From Verrucomicrobiota bacterium JB022 (GTDB lineage Bacteria; Verrucomicrobiota; Verrucomicrobiia; Opitutales; Oceanipulchritudinaceae), in assembly GCA_030673845.1 (NCBI GenBank), contig JAUTCQ010000016.1:1-64000 (forward strand): a stretch of 64,000 nucleotides of DNA, given 5' to 3'. Below the pieces are notes generated by a model. It was not told the origin of the DNA, did no database searches, and saw only the letters and a list, made by a program, of their open reading frames with translations. This document shows, one piece after another, positions 8,091 through 16,044 of the stretch. Position 1 is the stretch's first letter. The number at the start of each line of letters is the position of its first letter. The position numbers and the translations under genes were made by a program.

Positions 8091-8301
8091 TCACGAGGAA
8101 GCGGTCTTCTATTATCGGTGGCTGATTCGGGCGGCGGTGCGCCGCAAGCGCGCGGGTGGAGACCCGCAGAAGGCGCGAGAGACGATTCAACGCTTCCTGC
8201 CAATCTATCGCCAGCGCTGGCGGGCATTGCTCGATTCAATCGCGACCGAAGGCGAAGCGCGGCCTGCGCACAACGACAACCAGAGAGGAGGCGACTCATG
8301 A
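8074..8301 (+). CDS. Small hypothetical protein (75 aa)
   Basis: ATG 8074 lies inside the end of the preceding gene and the TGA overlaps the start of the following XRE gene (ATGA). Arginine-rich helical protein (FYYRWLIRAAVRRKRAGGD, FLPIYRQRWRALLDS). No family recognised; the overlapping arrangement on both sides supports it as a real gene. Confidence 0.6.
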   Translation: MSPPHDHEEAVFYYRWLIRAAVRRKRAGGDPQKARETIQRFLPIYRQRWRALLDSIATEGEARPAHNDNQRGGDS

Positions 8302-8660
8302 TCGAATTGGACGAATGGAACCGGCAGATTGCGCGGCAGCTGAGAGCGAAGCGCTATTTGCGCGGCGAATCCCAGCAGGACGTGGCAGAAGTGCTCGCGG
8401 TCACCTATCAGCAGGTGCAGAAATATGAGCGCGGGACCAATCGGATCTCGGCCGCCATGTTGCTTTACCTCTGCGACCAATGGGAAATCTCGCCGCTGGA
8501 GTTTTCACTTTCAGGGCGAAGCGGTCAGCGAGATGATCTGCAATTGACCGCGCGGGAAACCGCTCTGCTGCTCGCCCTGCGCGGCCTGGAGCCCAAGATG
8601 GCTTCCGCCATTCGCCGGTTGACGCACTTGTGTGCGGAAAGAGCCCAGCTTGCCGCGTAA
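8298..8660 (+). CDS. XRE-family transcriptional regulator (120 aa)
   Basis: The N-terminal 70 residues form a lambda-repressor-like helix-turn-helix: QIARQLRAKRYLRGESQQDV, then VLAVTYQQVQKYERGTNRIS with recognition helix TYQQVQKYE. This is the pattern of small SinR-like regulators of alpha-proteobacterial plasmids and phages. ATG 8298 overlaps the preceding stop (ATGA). The C-terminal 45 residues (LTARETALLLALRGLEPKMA) are predicted helical. Last gene of the operon starting at 7866. Confidence 0.85.
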   Translation: MIELDEWNRQIARQLRAKRYLRGESQQDVAEVLAVTYQQVQKYERGTNRISAAMLLYLCDQWEISPLEFSLSGRSGQRDDLQLTARETALLLALRGLEPKMASAIRRLTHLCAERAQLAA

Positions 8661-8665
8661 AAAGA

Positions 8666-8689
8666 AGCGCCACCCGGTGGGGCGGCGCT
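8666..8689 (-). terminator. Rho-independent terminator for the 8715-8915 gene
   Basis: Stem AGCGCC / GGCGCT extended by CCC/GGG, followed on the minus strand by TTCTTTTT. On the plus strand there is no T-run, so it serves the minus-strand gene, although it also sits at the end of the plus-strand XRE operon. Confidence 0.65.
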
Positions 8690-8714
8690 CAAGTTACGTA
8701 GGATAAATCAGAGT

Positions 8715-8915
8715 TTAGGCCTGCGCTTCAGATTCCTTGGGGCGACGCAGGACGATTTTGCGCTCCATCGGCAGCGCATTCAGCACCAGATTGAAGCCTT
8801 GGCCGTCCTCGTGGGGGAACGCGACGCCGATTTCCGTCCAATGAGCTTTGCCGGTCTGGCTGTTCTCCCGCACGCTATTGGCGATGAAGTAAGGCTGTTT
8901 GTTGTTCTCGGTCAT
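8715..8915 (-). CDS. Small conserved plasmid protein (66 aa)
   Basis: Begins MTENNKQPYFIANSVREN; the core HWTEIGVAFPHEDGQGFNLV and LNALPMERKIVLR matches a widespread small protein of conjugative plasmids and ICEs (relatives read IGAAFPHKDGKGFN and LQALPLDGKIVLR). Function unknown. Excellent SD (AAAGGAGAC) before ATG 8913-8915 and a terminator downstream, so it is a monocistronic unit. Confidence 0.8.
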   Translation of the reverse strand: MTENNKQPYFIANSVRENSQTGKAHWTEIGVAFPHEDGQGFNLVLNALPMERKIVLRRPKESEAQA

Positions 8916-9172
8916 AAAAAGTCTCCTTTTTTAGGTTTGAGACCGCGACCTTCGCGGCCTGACGGAGACCTCTTCGCCACTGGATTCAGCGGGCAGCGTG
9001 TCCACCGAAAGACGGAAGCTTCGCCGCAGGTGAAAACCGTCTTGGCAGGTTGACCGCCCGCGCCGGGGGCCAACGTCACCGTCAACCAGGCCGCGGGTGC
9101 GCCGGGACTCACCTAAAAGGTTCAGACTCGTTCGAGAAAACAGATCGCCTCACGTTGCTTACCAGCGCGGGG

Positions 9173-9325
9173 TCAGTGCAGCTCGTCCGACTCGCGGCGT
9201 TCAGTCGAAAGCAGGCGTCCGTGTTCGGCCACGCACCACAAGGCGTAGCGCAAAGGGGTAATCGTGGCAAACGCCTCGGGGCGTTCGTCCTCCGCGTCAT
9301 CCCAAGGGTCAGGCAGGTCGTTCAT
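9173..9325 (-). CDS. Small hypothetical protein (50 aa)
   Basis: ATG 9323-9325 with SD GGAGATG. The protein starts MNDLPDPWDDAEDERPEAF and ends RLLSTERRESDELH; the central ITPLRYALWCVAEHG reads as one helix. Acidic N-terminus. Not recognised. Similar tiny acidic ORFs lie next to the 66-residue protein in other mobile elements, but that is only an impression. Short, so moderate confidence. Confidence 0.45.
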   Translation of the reverse strand: MNDLPDPWDDAEDERPEAFATITPLRYALWCVAEHGRLLSTERRESDELH

Positions 9326-9356
9326 GACTCATCTCCGGGTTTGAGTTGTGCCCGCC

Positions 9357-9385
9357 GTGAAACAGAATTACCTATTCTGTTTCAC
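9357..9385. repeat. Perfect 12-bp inverted repeat at integrase 3' end
   Basis: GTGAAACAGAAT (9357-9368) and ATTCTGTTTCAC (9374-9385) are exact reverse complements around TACCT. The integrase remnant stops inside it (TAG at 9372-9374). No T-run on either side, so a terminator role is doubtful; it may be a recombinase core or protein-binding site. Confidence 0.75.
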
Positions 9386-9722
9386 GCTCAAGGCTAGATA
9401 CTTCCGGCATCTTAGCAAGTTCAAAGTCGCGCCACAAGCGGCTTGCAAGGCGCCGTTCTTCTGCGCCGGTCGCGTTCAGGTAGATGCCGGTGGTTTTCAC
9501 GCTCGCATGGCCCATCCAGGTGCTGATGATCGGCAGTGGCACCCCGGCCTCCACGCATGCAATCCCGAACCCGTGCCGCAGCCCCTTGGGACAGGCTTGC
9601 GGTCCTGCAATTTTCGCCTGCCGCATCACCTCTTTCACCAGCCGATAGGCCGTCGTGCGCGAAAAGCTCCAGAACCGCTTTTGCGGGTGGTCAGCGGCAA
9701 TTTCCTCACTCTTACCTGCGAT
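9372..9722 (-). pseudogene. Truncated tyrosine recombinase, C-terminal part
   Basis: The minus-strand frame from 9722 to 9372 encodes the C-terminal ~115 residues of a site-specific integrase: AADHPQKRFWSFSRTTAYRL, then ACPKGLRHGFGIACVEAGVP (catalytic R-x-x-H is RHGFG), ISTWMGHASVKTTGIYLNAT (catalytic H and nucleophile Y). The N-terminal two thirds are missing: the frame hits a stop at 9723-9725 right where the PEP-CTERM gene begins on the other strand (9729). It therefore marks a deletion or rearrangement edge of the plasmid-like island. ATG 9636-9638 could still give an 88-residue product, but without the first catalytic arginine. Confidence 0.8.
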
Positions 9723-9728
9723 TCATTT

Positions 9729-10649
9729 ATGAAACTCTCATCCGTTAGTAATAGTCTCCTTGGCCTGAGCATCTTGGGCCTTTGGCCTTCGCTTTGCGCC
9801 CAGGTCGTCGACGTCGAAATGGAATTGTCCGAGCTTGCGGGCGATCCTCAATGGCGCGCCATCGGTCCCCTCGATTCGTCCGAAGGCAGCACGTATTACC
9901 TGAGCGCCGACTACCAGTCGATTAACGCCAATGCCAGCCTGAGCGACGTCTACTACACGCTGAATTTCTCCCACGTTTGGCAAGGCACCAACGGGCGCGG
10001 ATTTCTCGTCGAAGACAGCTATTTTCCGGATAGCCTGGGCTTCAATATCCATGTGCACGAGACCTCTTCCGACGCTACTCTGACGATGCGGAATGTCAGT
10101 GTCGGAACCTCTGCCAACGCGGTGTTTGGTCAAAACATTCTGACGACTGGTGGTGCGGATGCCTGGCTGGAAAACGTCACCTTTGACATCCGCACCGGCC
10201 TGGGTGTCGGCACCGCTCCGGGCTACTCCTCCGATACGTTTGAAAGCAAAGGCCACATCCAGCTCGTCAATAGCACCTTTACCTCCAATTACCTCGATAA
10301 CAACAGCCTGCTCACTTTCTACACCGGCGCGGCGGGCATGACGATTGACCTGATCGGCGGCCACACCTTCGCCGACACCTTCAGCCTCTCCGGCTACGAT
10401 CCGTCGGCATTCCTCGATACCTATGGCTTCGATCCTGACGCGAGCGACCTGAGCATCCACCTCGTGACCAACGGCACGGGAGACGGCTCCATCCGCGTCT
10501 TGGAAGACGGCACTATCCTCGGCGGCTCGGACGGCCTCTCGCCTTTCACCATCACCGCCACGGCCCTCGTGCCCGAGCCCGGCACCTACGCCCTGCTTGG
10601 CGGCCTTGGCGCCCTCGGCCTCATCCTCTGGCGTCGCCGCGCGGCCTGA
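9729..10649 (+). CDS. PEP-CTERM sorting-domain protein
   Basis: 306 residues. N-terminal signal peptide (KLSSVSNSLLGLSILGLW, cleavage after the LCA region), a middle rich in short Asn/Thr/Ser beta-strands typical of beta-helix surface proteins, and a C-terminal PEP-CTERM tail: VPEPGTYALLGGLGALGL, then ILWRRRAA. Proteins with this tail are cut by exosortase and delivered to the envelope or exopolysaccharide; the export operon at 29-33 kb is a plausible partner system, though no exosortase gene is in the window. ATG 9729 is chosen for the signal peptide; the longer open frame upstream overlaps the integrase remnant. Confidence 0.85.
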   Translation: MKLSSVSNSLLGLSILGLWPSLCAQVVDVEMELSELAGDPQWRAIGPLDSSEGSTYYLSADYQSINANASLSDVYYTLNFSHVWQGTNGRGFLVEDSYFPDSLGFNIHVHETSSDATLTMRNVSVGTSANAVFGQNILTTGGADAWLENVTFDIRTGLGVGTAPGYSSDTFESKGHIQLVNSTFTSNYLDNNSLLTFYTGAAGMTIDLIGGHTFADTFSLSGYDPSAFLDTYGFDPDASDLSIHLVTNGTGDGSIRVLEDGTILGGSDGLSPFTITATALVPEPGTYALLGGLGALGLILWRRRAA

Positions 10650-10668
10650 ATTCCTGCCCCTCCTCACC

Positions 10669-10890
10669 ATGAAAATCACCCGCATCATCGGCGAAGACGG
10701 CCCGCGCACGGAACTCTGTGCCGGTTCGGCCTGTCCCGCCTTCATTCTCACGGAATCGGGCGAGGCCTTTGTGCAAGGCACCCGCCTGAGTGCCGACGAA
10801 GCCGCGCAGCTTTCCGCCCCGGCGCATGAGACCTTCGTCAAGATCCCTGTGGCCGTGCTGCAACGGCTCGCGGCTCAGTTGGATCAGTAG
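10669..10890 (+). CDS. Small conserved hypothetical protein (73 aa)
   Basis: MKITRIIGEDGPRTELC, then GSACPAFILTESGEAFVQGT, then a predicted helix and FVKIPVAVLQRLAAQL. The CPA(I/V)-x-L-T-E-x-G...VQG pattern occurs in a group of short bacterial proteins of unknown function. Start ATG 10669 lies 19 bases after the PEP-CTERM gene, so the two could be co-transcribed, and a strong terminator follows. Confidence 0.7.
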   Translation: MKITRIIGEDGPRTELCAGSACPAFILTESGEAFVQGTRLSADEAAQLSAPAHETFVKIPVAVLQRLAAQLDQ

Positions 10891-10905
10891 AGGATCTCGC
10901 GCTAC

Positions 10906-10954
10906 AAATCCCCTTTCGCGGCACCTATATTTTGCACGCGAAAGGGGATTTTTT
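10906..10954 (+). terminator. Strong rho-independent terminator
   Basis: A perfect 15-bp stem: AAATCCCCTTTCGCG at 10906-10920 and its complement at 10937-10951, then a T-run to 10954. The next gene's GTG starts immediately after the last T, so the purine-rich arm AAAGGGG would also serve as its SD. Confidence 0.85.
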
Positions 10955-11452
10955 GTGCTGTTACCGTGGGCTGATCTTGTCGATTACGCGGCTGATCTGC
11001 TAACCGTGCTGGCGGTCCCCACGGTCGTGTTTCAGCTCCACTACGTGCGCAAGGATATGCGCCTCAAGGTCTTCACTCAAATTCAGGACACCAACCGCGC
11101 CTTGGTCGAACATGCGCTTGATGATACATCACTCGCCCGACTCCTGGAAGGCGGCCGACCTCGCCCGCCAGCCAAAGCCAAGGCCTACGCGCAGCTCTGG
11201 TTCAATCAAATCTACCTGATCCACCACGCCACCCGCGAAGGCCACATCACCCGCGCCCAAAGCCACGGCTACACCGCAGATTTCCGGCAGTTCCTGCAAC
11301 TGCCCTTCATGCGCACGCACTGGCCGCAATTCCGCCCCACCTACGCCGCCTCATTCCAGCGATTCGTAGACGACCTGCTGAAGGACTCTCCCTCTTCGTC
11401 CAAGCCTTCGCCCAAAACCGCTGGGCTCGGCGGCAAGACGAAGTCCTCATAA
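10955..11452 (+). CDS. Membrane-anchored hypothetical protein (DUF6082-like)
   Basis: 165 residues from GTG 10955. One N-terminal membrane segment (VDYAADLLTVLAVPTVVFQL) followed by a cytoplasmic helical domain with LKVFTQIQDTNRALVEHALD, AYAQLWFNQIYLIHHATREG, and RTHWPQFRPTYAASFQRFVD. This layout resembles DUF6082-type proteins of unknown function. The start is directly behind a terminator hairpin whose arm supplies the SD; an ATG at 11057 is an alternative but would lose the membrane helix. The last 112 bases overlap, tail to tail, the end of the minus-strand integrase, suggesting the integrase arrived into the 3' end of this gene. Confidence 0.6.
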   Translation: MLLPWADLVDYAADLLTVLAVPTVVFQLHYVRKDMRLKVFTQIQDTNRALVEHALDDTSLARLLEGGRPRPPAKAKAYAQLWFNQIYLIHHATREGHITRAQSHGYTADFRQFLQLPFMRTHWPQFRPTYAASFQRFVDDLLKDSPSSSKPSPKTAGLGGKTKSS

Positions 11453-12999
11453 GCGACTTTGGCTATTTCGTCATAAAGCCGCTTGAGCGAAAAGCCACTC
11501 CCATAGCTATCTCCAACTTTACCGGAGCTATGTCCCATCAAGGCCTCCTGAATCTCACGAGGGATTTCCGCCTCGCGGCAGGCGTCCTTGAAGGTATGCC
11601 TGAAACTATGGAAAACCTTGCTTTCATCACAAATGCCGCAGGCGTTGATCTGCCGGTTGATCCATTTTGAGAAACCGCGCGTGCATTTGTCGGTATGATG
11701 GGATAGCTCCGGAAACACATGCGTAGCGCCTTGCCTCTGCAAACGTTCTATCTCCAGGAGGAAGCCAGCTTCGATCAGTTTAGGATGCAGGGGCACTCGT
11801 CGGGCGCTGTTTGGATTCTTCAGCGATTTACCCGATTCGTGACAGTTGATATCTAAAAAATGGATACCTTGGCTATGACGAATATCCGTTAAGCGTAACT
11901 GCCCCAACTCTTCCAGGCGCGCGCCGGTGTAAAGCGCCAGCAAGGGCAGCCAGTATCCGGCCTCCCCGGCGCAGCCTCGCTTGCGTTCTCCAAAGCGATA
12001 GACGGGCGACCGGCTAAAGAACAGTTGCAGGTCTTGCGGCTCAAAGGGAAGACGAACCTTGCTGGGACTATCACACAAGTTTAAGCCCTGCGCCGGATTC
12101 TTCACCAGAATCTCTTCCTGCAACGCAACCTCCAGCACGGATTTCACCGCATTGACGTTCTTGTTGACCGTTGCGGCGCTCATCCGCTTCACTTCCCGCT
12201 TGCGATAGCGTTGCACAATTTCCGTCATCGGCAGCGCGCGCTCTGCTTTGGTGAGATGCAACGGCAGCAGACGGCACTGTTCCATATAATCGCGCACATC
12301 CTTGCGCGTGATCTCCCTCACATCCATATCGCCCTTCAGGTTGATAAAACGCTCTACGGCGGTGCGCCACTCGTTGATGGTCTGCTGGTGGCGCGGCTGT
12401 AGCGACTCCCATTTCTTCAGCATAGCGCTTAGTTGGTTCATGTTTTCCGACGGGGGCGACTCTTCGACCGGCAGGAAAACCATCTCGCGATTACCGGTGC
12501 GGTCGCGGCGCATCACTTCTTCACAAACCTGTAGCTGGGCTTGCATCAATTGGTAGGCCAAGTGCTTCCAGTCCATACTGCCGGGGTCGAGCTGAAGGCC
12601 GTGATCCTTTTTCACTTGCTCTACCAGCCCCGCGTCGGCGGAAAAATCCATCTGCTCCAGGGATTGCTGCAGACGGGCCGAAAGCGTGTGCAGGGGCCGG
12701 TCTGGCTTCTGACCGTTCAGGCGCTGTTCAAAATCTTCGTTCAGTGCCCGCTTGCGCCAGCGTTCGGCGATTTCAAGGGCTTGGCTATGCTGCAATTGTC
12801 CTGTCGTCAGTTCAACCTCCTCAAACAACGCTTGCACCTGCGCATGGACAACGAGAAGTCGCCGTCTGGCCTCCTGCTGGCACTTGGTCCGCAGCGACAC
12901 CCCCACTGTCTTACGCCTGAAGTAGCCTTGTAGCGCAACCGGAATGCGCCGTCTATACTTGTACCCATTTGGGGTGAGTTGCAGATACTCCGAGCCCAT
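11341..12999 (-). CDS. Tyrosine recombinase / integrase (552 aa)
   Basis: A full-length site-specific integrase. N-terminus MGSEYLQLTPNGYKYRRRIP is the arm-binding/DUF6538-like start; a long helical core-binding region follows (MLKKWESLQPRHQQTINEWR). Catalytic domain: LYTGARLEELGQLRLTD holds the first Arg, FHSFRHTFKDACRE the H-x-x-R, MGHSSGKVGDSYGSG the His and nucleophilic Tyr. ATG 12997-12999 has SD GAGGAGG; the open frame upstream is not needed. The C-terminal ~30 residues overlap the tail of the opposite gene. It probably mobilised the segment to its right (13.3-15.7 kb). Confidence 0.93.
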   Translation of the reverse strand: MGSEYLQLTPNGYKYRRRIPVALQGYFRRKTVGVSLRTKCQQEARRRLLVVHAQVQALFEEVELTTGQLQHSQALEIAERWRKRALNEDFEQRLNGQKPDRPLHTLSARLQQSLEQMDFSADAGLVEQVKKDHGLQLDPGSMDWKHLAYQLMQAQLQVCEEVMRRDRTGNREMVFLPVEESPPSENMNQLSAMLKKWESLQPRHQQTINEWRTAVERFINLKGDMDVREITRKDVRDYMEQCRLLPLHLTKAERALPMTEIVQRYRKREVKRMSAATVNKNVNAVKSVLEVALQEEILVKNPAQGLNLCDSPSKVRLPFEPQDLQLFFSRSPVYRFGERKRGCAGEAGYWLPLLALYTGARLEELGQLRLTDIRHSQGIHFLDINCHESGKSLKNPNSARRVPLHPKLIEAGFLLEIERLQRQGATHVFPELSHHTDKCTRGFSKWINRQINACGICDESKVFHSFRHTFKDACREAEIPREIQEALMGHSSGKVGDSYGSGFSLKRLYDEIAKVAYEDFVLPPSPAVLGEGLDEEGESFSRSSTNRWNEAA

Positions 13000-13259
13000 T
13001 CGAATCCTCCTCTGTGTGCCAGAACACACGTTGATGTGTATCAGTGGCATCGGAGGGGCGGCTGCCCTACGCTCAAGTCCTTGAAAAGATGTGATTTTTT
13101 GACTGGATGGCGCACCCGAGAAGATTCGCCGCCAAAAATTACATACGTAAGCATTTCAAAGAGTTAGCGGCTTCGATGCCGTTCATCATTGGCTTCGAGT
13201 GTAGCAGTCGTGTGTATCAGTTTCCACTTGTATTCGGGAAGTGCGCCCGAGTTCGTCTA
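13000..13259. other. Intergenic region upstream of integrase
   Basis: 260 bases without a gene. GTGTATCAGT occurs twice (about 13035 and 13211), possibly arm-type binding sites for the integrase or excisionase. Nothing else recognised. Confidence 0.3.
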
Positions 13260-14201
13260 TTACCGGTCGAGATCGCGATCCTGATCCTGCTGCCGGTCTC
13301 GTAATTGAGAGGGTGAACTCTTGCGGCTAGTCATGCGTTGAAAAAGGCTGCGTTTTTCTTCCAGTGATACACGCTTTTCAGGTTTTTGGACGGCCTCTTT
13401 TGAAAAGGCCTTGATGTTTTTTTTCAGCTGCTTGGCCTCGCGCTGATGATGTGCACTCCGCAGGCGATTATTTGCGTCAATCACCCGTTGAGCTTTCTGG
13501 GTGAAATAGCGGTTGCTGACGTCGATAATGTTCTTGGGCTCTTCCTTACTTTTATCCTTATCCTTTTCTTTCTCTTTCTGTTCGCGCTCCTTCGGCGGCG
13601 AGGCTTTGCCAAATCCATCGCGAGTGAGGATGTCCTTGGCAGCCATGCTGGCCAGACGCTGGTGTTCCTTATCCTTGAGGATTGAACGATCCGAAACGAG
13701 CAGCTTGTCGATTTTAGCTCCGTCGAGTCGATCAACCGTAGTCGCATAGCCATAGGTCCAGGCGCCGAAGCGTTCGTCCATCTTTTGACCTGCGGCTTTC
13801 AGTTCTCCCTTTTCGCGATCGTGATCTTCAATGGTGCGAAACGTGTTTTTGGAGAACACGTGCTCTTTCCGCTCGGTGCTGAAGCCGGTAAACGCCGCCT
13901 CGGGATGCCGATGGTCCTCGGTGAGCTGGATCCGCTCCCCCTTGCACAGCTCTCGCGTCGGTGGGCTCAAGTCTCCCGGAGCCCGCGGGTCCTCCTTTAC
14001 GCCGAGCTGCTTGCCCTGCTTTTCCAGTAGGCCGAGCCGCTTCATCTCGGCCCGAGCCAAGGTGTCGAGCTTCATCTTGTGGTGCTCGTCCCGGGCCAGC
14101 ATGACGGGAAACCGGCCCGACTGGAGCTGAGAGATATACTCGCGAACGAGCTCTTCGTCGTCGCGCTGCTGGCCGCGTAGATAAGGATGGTCAACCGTCA
14201 T
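13260..14201 (-). CDS. Hypothetical charged protein, conjugation locus
   Basis: 313 residues from ATG 14199-14201. The N-terminal two thirds are mixed helical (DEELVREYISQLQSGRFPVM, MDERFGAWTYGYATTVDRLD); a very Lys/Glu-rich linker (KEREQKEKEKDKDKSKEE) follows, then a basic C-terminal coiled region ending DRQQDQDRDLDR. No family recognised. The start overlaps the previous stop by ATGA, so it is in an operon with the membrane protein and coupling-protein remnant. Probably a transfer-associated protein by context. Confidence 0.65.
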   Translation of the reverse strand: MTVDHPYLRGQQRDDEELVREYISQLQSGRFPVMLARDEHHKMKLDTLARAEMKRLGLLEKQGKQLGVKEDPRAPGDLSPPTRELCKGERIQLTEDHRHPEAAFTGFSTERKEHVFSKNTFRTIEDHDREKGELKAAGQKMDERFGAWTYGYATTVDRLDGAKIDKLLVSDRSILKDKEHQRLASMAAKDILTRDGFGKASPPKEREQKEKEKDKDKSKEEPKNIIDVSNRYFTQKAQRVIDANNRLRSAHHQREAKQLKKNIKAFSKEAVQKPEKRVSLEEKRSLFQRMTSRKSSPSQLRDRQQDQDRDLDR

Positions 14202-14947
14202 GGCAGGGGAGGTGGAGGTAGAGAGTTCAAGCCCCATGGAGCAGGGGCAGCGGAAACCGGCAACGAAACGCGGCCGGTGTAGCGGCCAAGGTCGCTGGTG
14301 CTGCTGCCGCCAAACTCCAGCATCTCCTCTTCGGCATCGAGGATGCGGTCCTTGCGGTCCAGCCACTTGCGGCGCTCAAGGGCGGCCTGGAATCCGTGAA
14401 AGAGCAGCGTGGCCAGAAAGGCGAACCAGAGGGCAAGGCTCAGTGCCGGGGCCGCATCTGTCACCAGCAGGCTTAGAAACAACAGCAGCAGCGGCTCGCC
14501 GATGGTCTTGATGAAGTCGCTCCGGTAGCGCAGGCGTTTTTGCAGGCGCGTCAGGGGCTCGAAAAACGGCAAGTGCTTGCCCGGGAAGCGGCTGTGCACG
14601 TAGATGTCCTGACGATCTCGCAGGTAGCTGCCCCAGCGGATTTGCAGCAGGCGGGCGACGAAAAGCAGGAGGATGGCCTGGAAGGTGAACACGCCCAGCA
14701 ATTCGGAGGGGCCGGCGTGGTTTTCGGCCCAGAAGTAAATGAGGGCCGTGTAGAGCAGGAAGGTGGAAATGACGGTCAGGGTGCTGAAGTAGCGTTCGCC
14801 GAAGCCGGTGCGCAGAAAGCTCTCGAAGGGAGCCCGCGCGCCCTGAATCATGACGAACACGAGGGCGGTGACGATCTTCCCCACCGCCCCCAGCACCTTG
14901 TCGGGTGGGGGGAGCTTGGGGAACTTGATTTGGGTGTCGTCTTCCAT
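14198..14947 (-). CDS. Hypothetical membrane protein, conjugation locus
   Basis: 249 residues with about four membrane helices: VGKIVTALVFVMIQGA, YFSTLTVISTFLLYTALIYF, LLGVFTFQAILLLFVARLL and LLLLFLSLLVTDAAPALSLA. Between helices 3 and 4 lies a basic loop with tyrosines. Proline-rich tail. No family recognised. Begins three bases after the coupling-protein stop and overlaps the next gene, so it is the middle gene of a three-gene transfer operon. Confidence 0.7.
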   Translation of the reverse strand: MEDDTQIKFPKLPPPDKVLGAVGKIVTALVFVMIQGARAPFESFLRTGFGERYFSTLTVISTFLLYTALIYFWAENHAGPSELLGVFTFQAILLLFVARLLQIRWGSYLRDRQDIYVHSRFPGKHLPFFEPLTRLQKRLRYRSDFIKTIGEPLLLLFLSLLVTDAAPALSLALWFAFLATLLFHGFQAALERRKWLDRKDRILDAEEEMLEFGGSSTSDLGRYTGRVSLPVSAAPAPWGLNSLPPPPLP

Positions 14948-14950
14948 GGC

Positions 14951-15670
14951 TCAGCGTTGGGAGAAGCGGGTGCGCAGGGCGTTGAGGCCGCTGCCGGCAA
15001 AGATCTTGCCGCCCTGGTGAACGATCGCTTCGACCCCGAAGTCGTGGAGTGGGCCACCCTTGGCGAGGTTGGTGAAGGCGCGCGGCGGCACGGTGTAGAC
15101 CAGTTGCTGCGAGTTGTTGAGGTTGACGGAGGCCCCTCCGTCCTTGGGGCCAAGACCGATGGAATGCCCGCTGATCTGCTGCCAGTCCTGGGCGAAGAGT
15201 TCGGCGGCCCACTTGTTCGTCGTCGTGTCGGAATTGTTGTGGAAAAACTTGGTTGTGAGGTTGCCGACCAGCGAATCGACGAAGGCCCGCTTGGCGTCGC
15301 CGCCTCCGATCATCGCGTAGTAGTTGGGAATGTTCTGGGTCAGGAAGACGGTGCACGCTCGCGCCGAGCGCGCGGTGGTCTGGAAGGAGGCGTCGTGCTC
15401 ATTGACGAAATACTGGCTCTCGTCGGCCCAGAGGAAGACCGGACGGCTTTGCGGGGTGATCTGCCGTCGCTCGACCCAGCGCTGCCAGAGATACTTGAAC
15501 AGCACCTGCGCGGCGCGACCCGCCTCGTTGAACTCCTTCACCGGCAGGTCGAGGATGATGATCTTGCCCGCCTCACTGACTTCCGGGGTGAGGGTCGTTT
15601 CGGTGCAGAAGAGCTGGTAAAGCGGCGAGCGCAGAAAGCCGCTGGCGATGCCGGTAAAGGTGCTGATCAC
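14951..15670 (-). pseudogene. Type IV coupling protein (TraD/TraG-like), C-terminal half only
   Basis: 239 residues matching the C-terminal part of VirD4/TraD-type coupling ATPases that hand relaxase-DNA to the secretion channel: GKIIILDLPVKEFNEAGRAA, then PVFLWADESQYFVNEHD (Walker B with WADE), ARACTVFLTQNIPNYYAMIG, and NLTTKFFHNNSDTTTNKWAA. The Walker A half and membrane anchor are absent; upstream of GTG 15668-15670 no frame continues the protein and the opposite strand carries an unrelated gene tail. The gene is therefore truncated at about 15,670 and cannot work as an ATPase. Confidence 0.82.
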
Positions 15671-15877
15671 GGTGCCGCGCCTTATGCAAAAGCAGCCCCT
15701 TCTGCCTCATCTTCGCCTGCGGGAACTTCTGGTAAACGAACACCCACAACTGCTGCGCCAGGTCTTCCCCCAACTGGTAATCTCCGACTCGATCCGGAAA
15801 TACTACAGGATCATTCCGCCAAACTCGTCAAACGCTTCCTCAAAGGCCCGGTCCCGAGCCTGACGGGCCGAAGATAG
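15671..15877 (+). pseudogene. Possible C-terminal gene fragment at the rearrangement edge
   Basis: On the plus strand the last ~68 codons before TAG 15875-15877 read like a real protein tail: a Ser/Pro/Thr-rich linker (KAAPSASSSPAGTSGKRTP) followed by LRLDPEILQDHSAKLVKRFL and a short basic end. The upstream continuation of the frame is only the antisense of the coupling-protein gene. This suggests that the 3' end of another gene was joined to the broken coupling protein at ~15,670. Not recognised; moderate to low confidence. Confidence 0.35.
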
Positions 15878-16044
15878 TGAAGTTTGTGAAGGCGCAGGCA
15901 TCGCCTAGCACCTGAAGGCATAGAGCGGAGATCGTCAAGACTGGGAGGAGTCAAACGCTCAGACTGTTTGAGTTGATCGTAAGGCCAACGGCTTAGGAGA
16001 TTATTGAAGAATAAGCTTGAAAAACGGCTGCGAAAACTGGCTAT

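Noticed and set aside
8912..9112. 66-codon minus-strand frame
   Set aside because: Pro/Gly/Arg-rich, no SD, overlaps the start of a better gene; no support.
14540..15661. Long plus-strand frame opposite the transfer genes
   Set aside because: Antisense of the membrane protein and coupling protein; only its last ~68 codons, beyond the truncation point, look protein-like.
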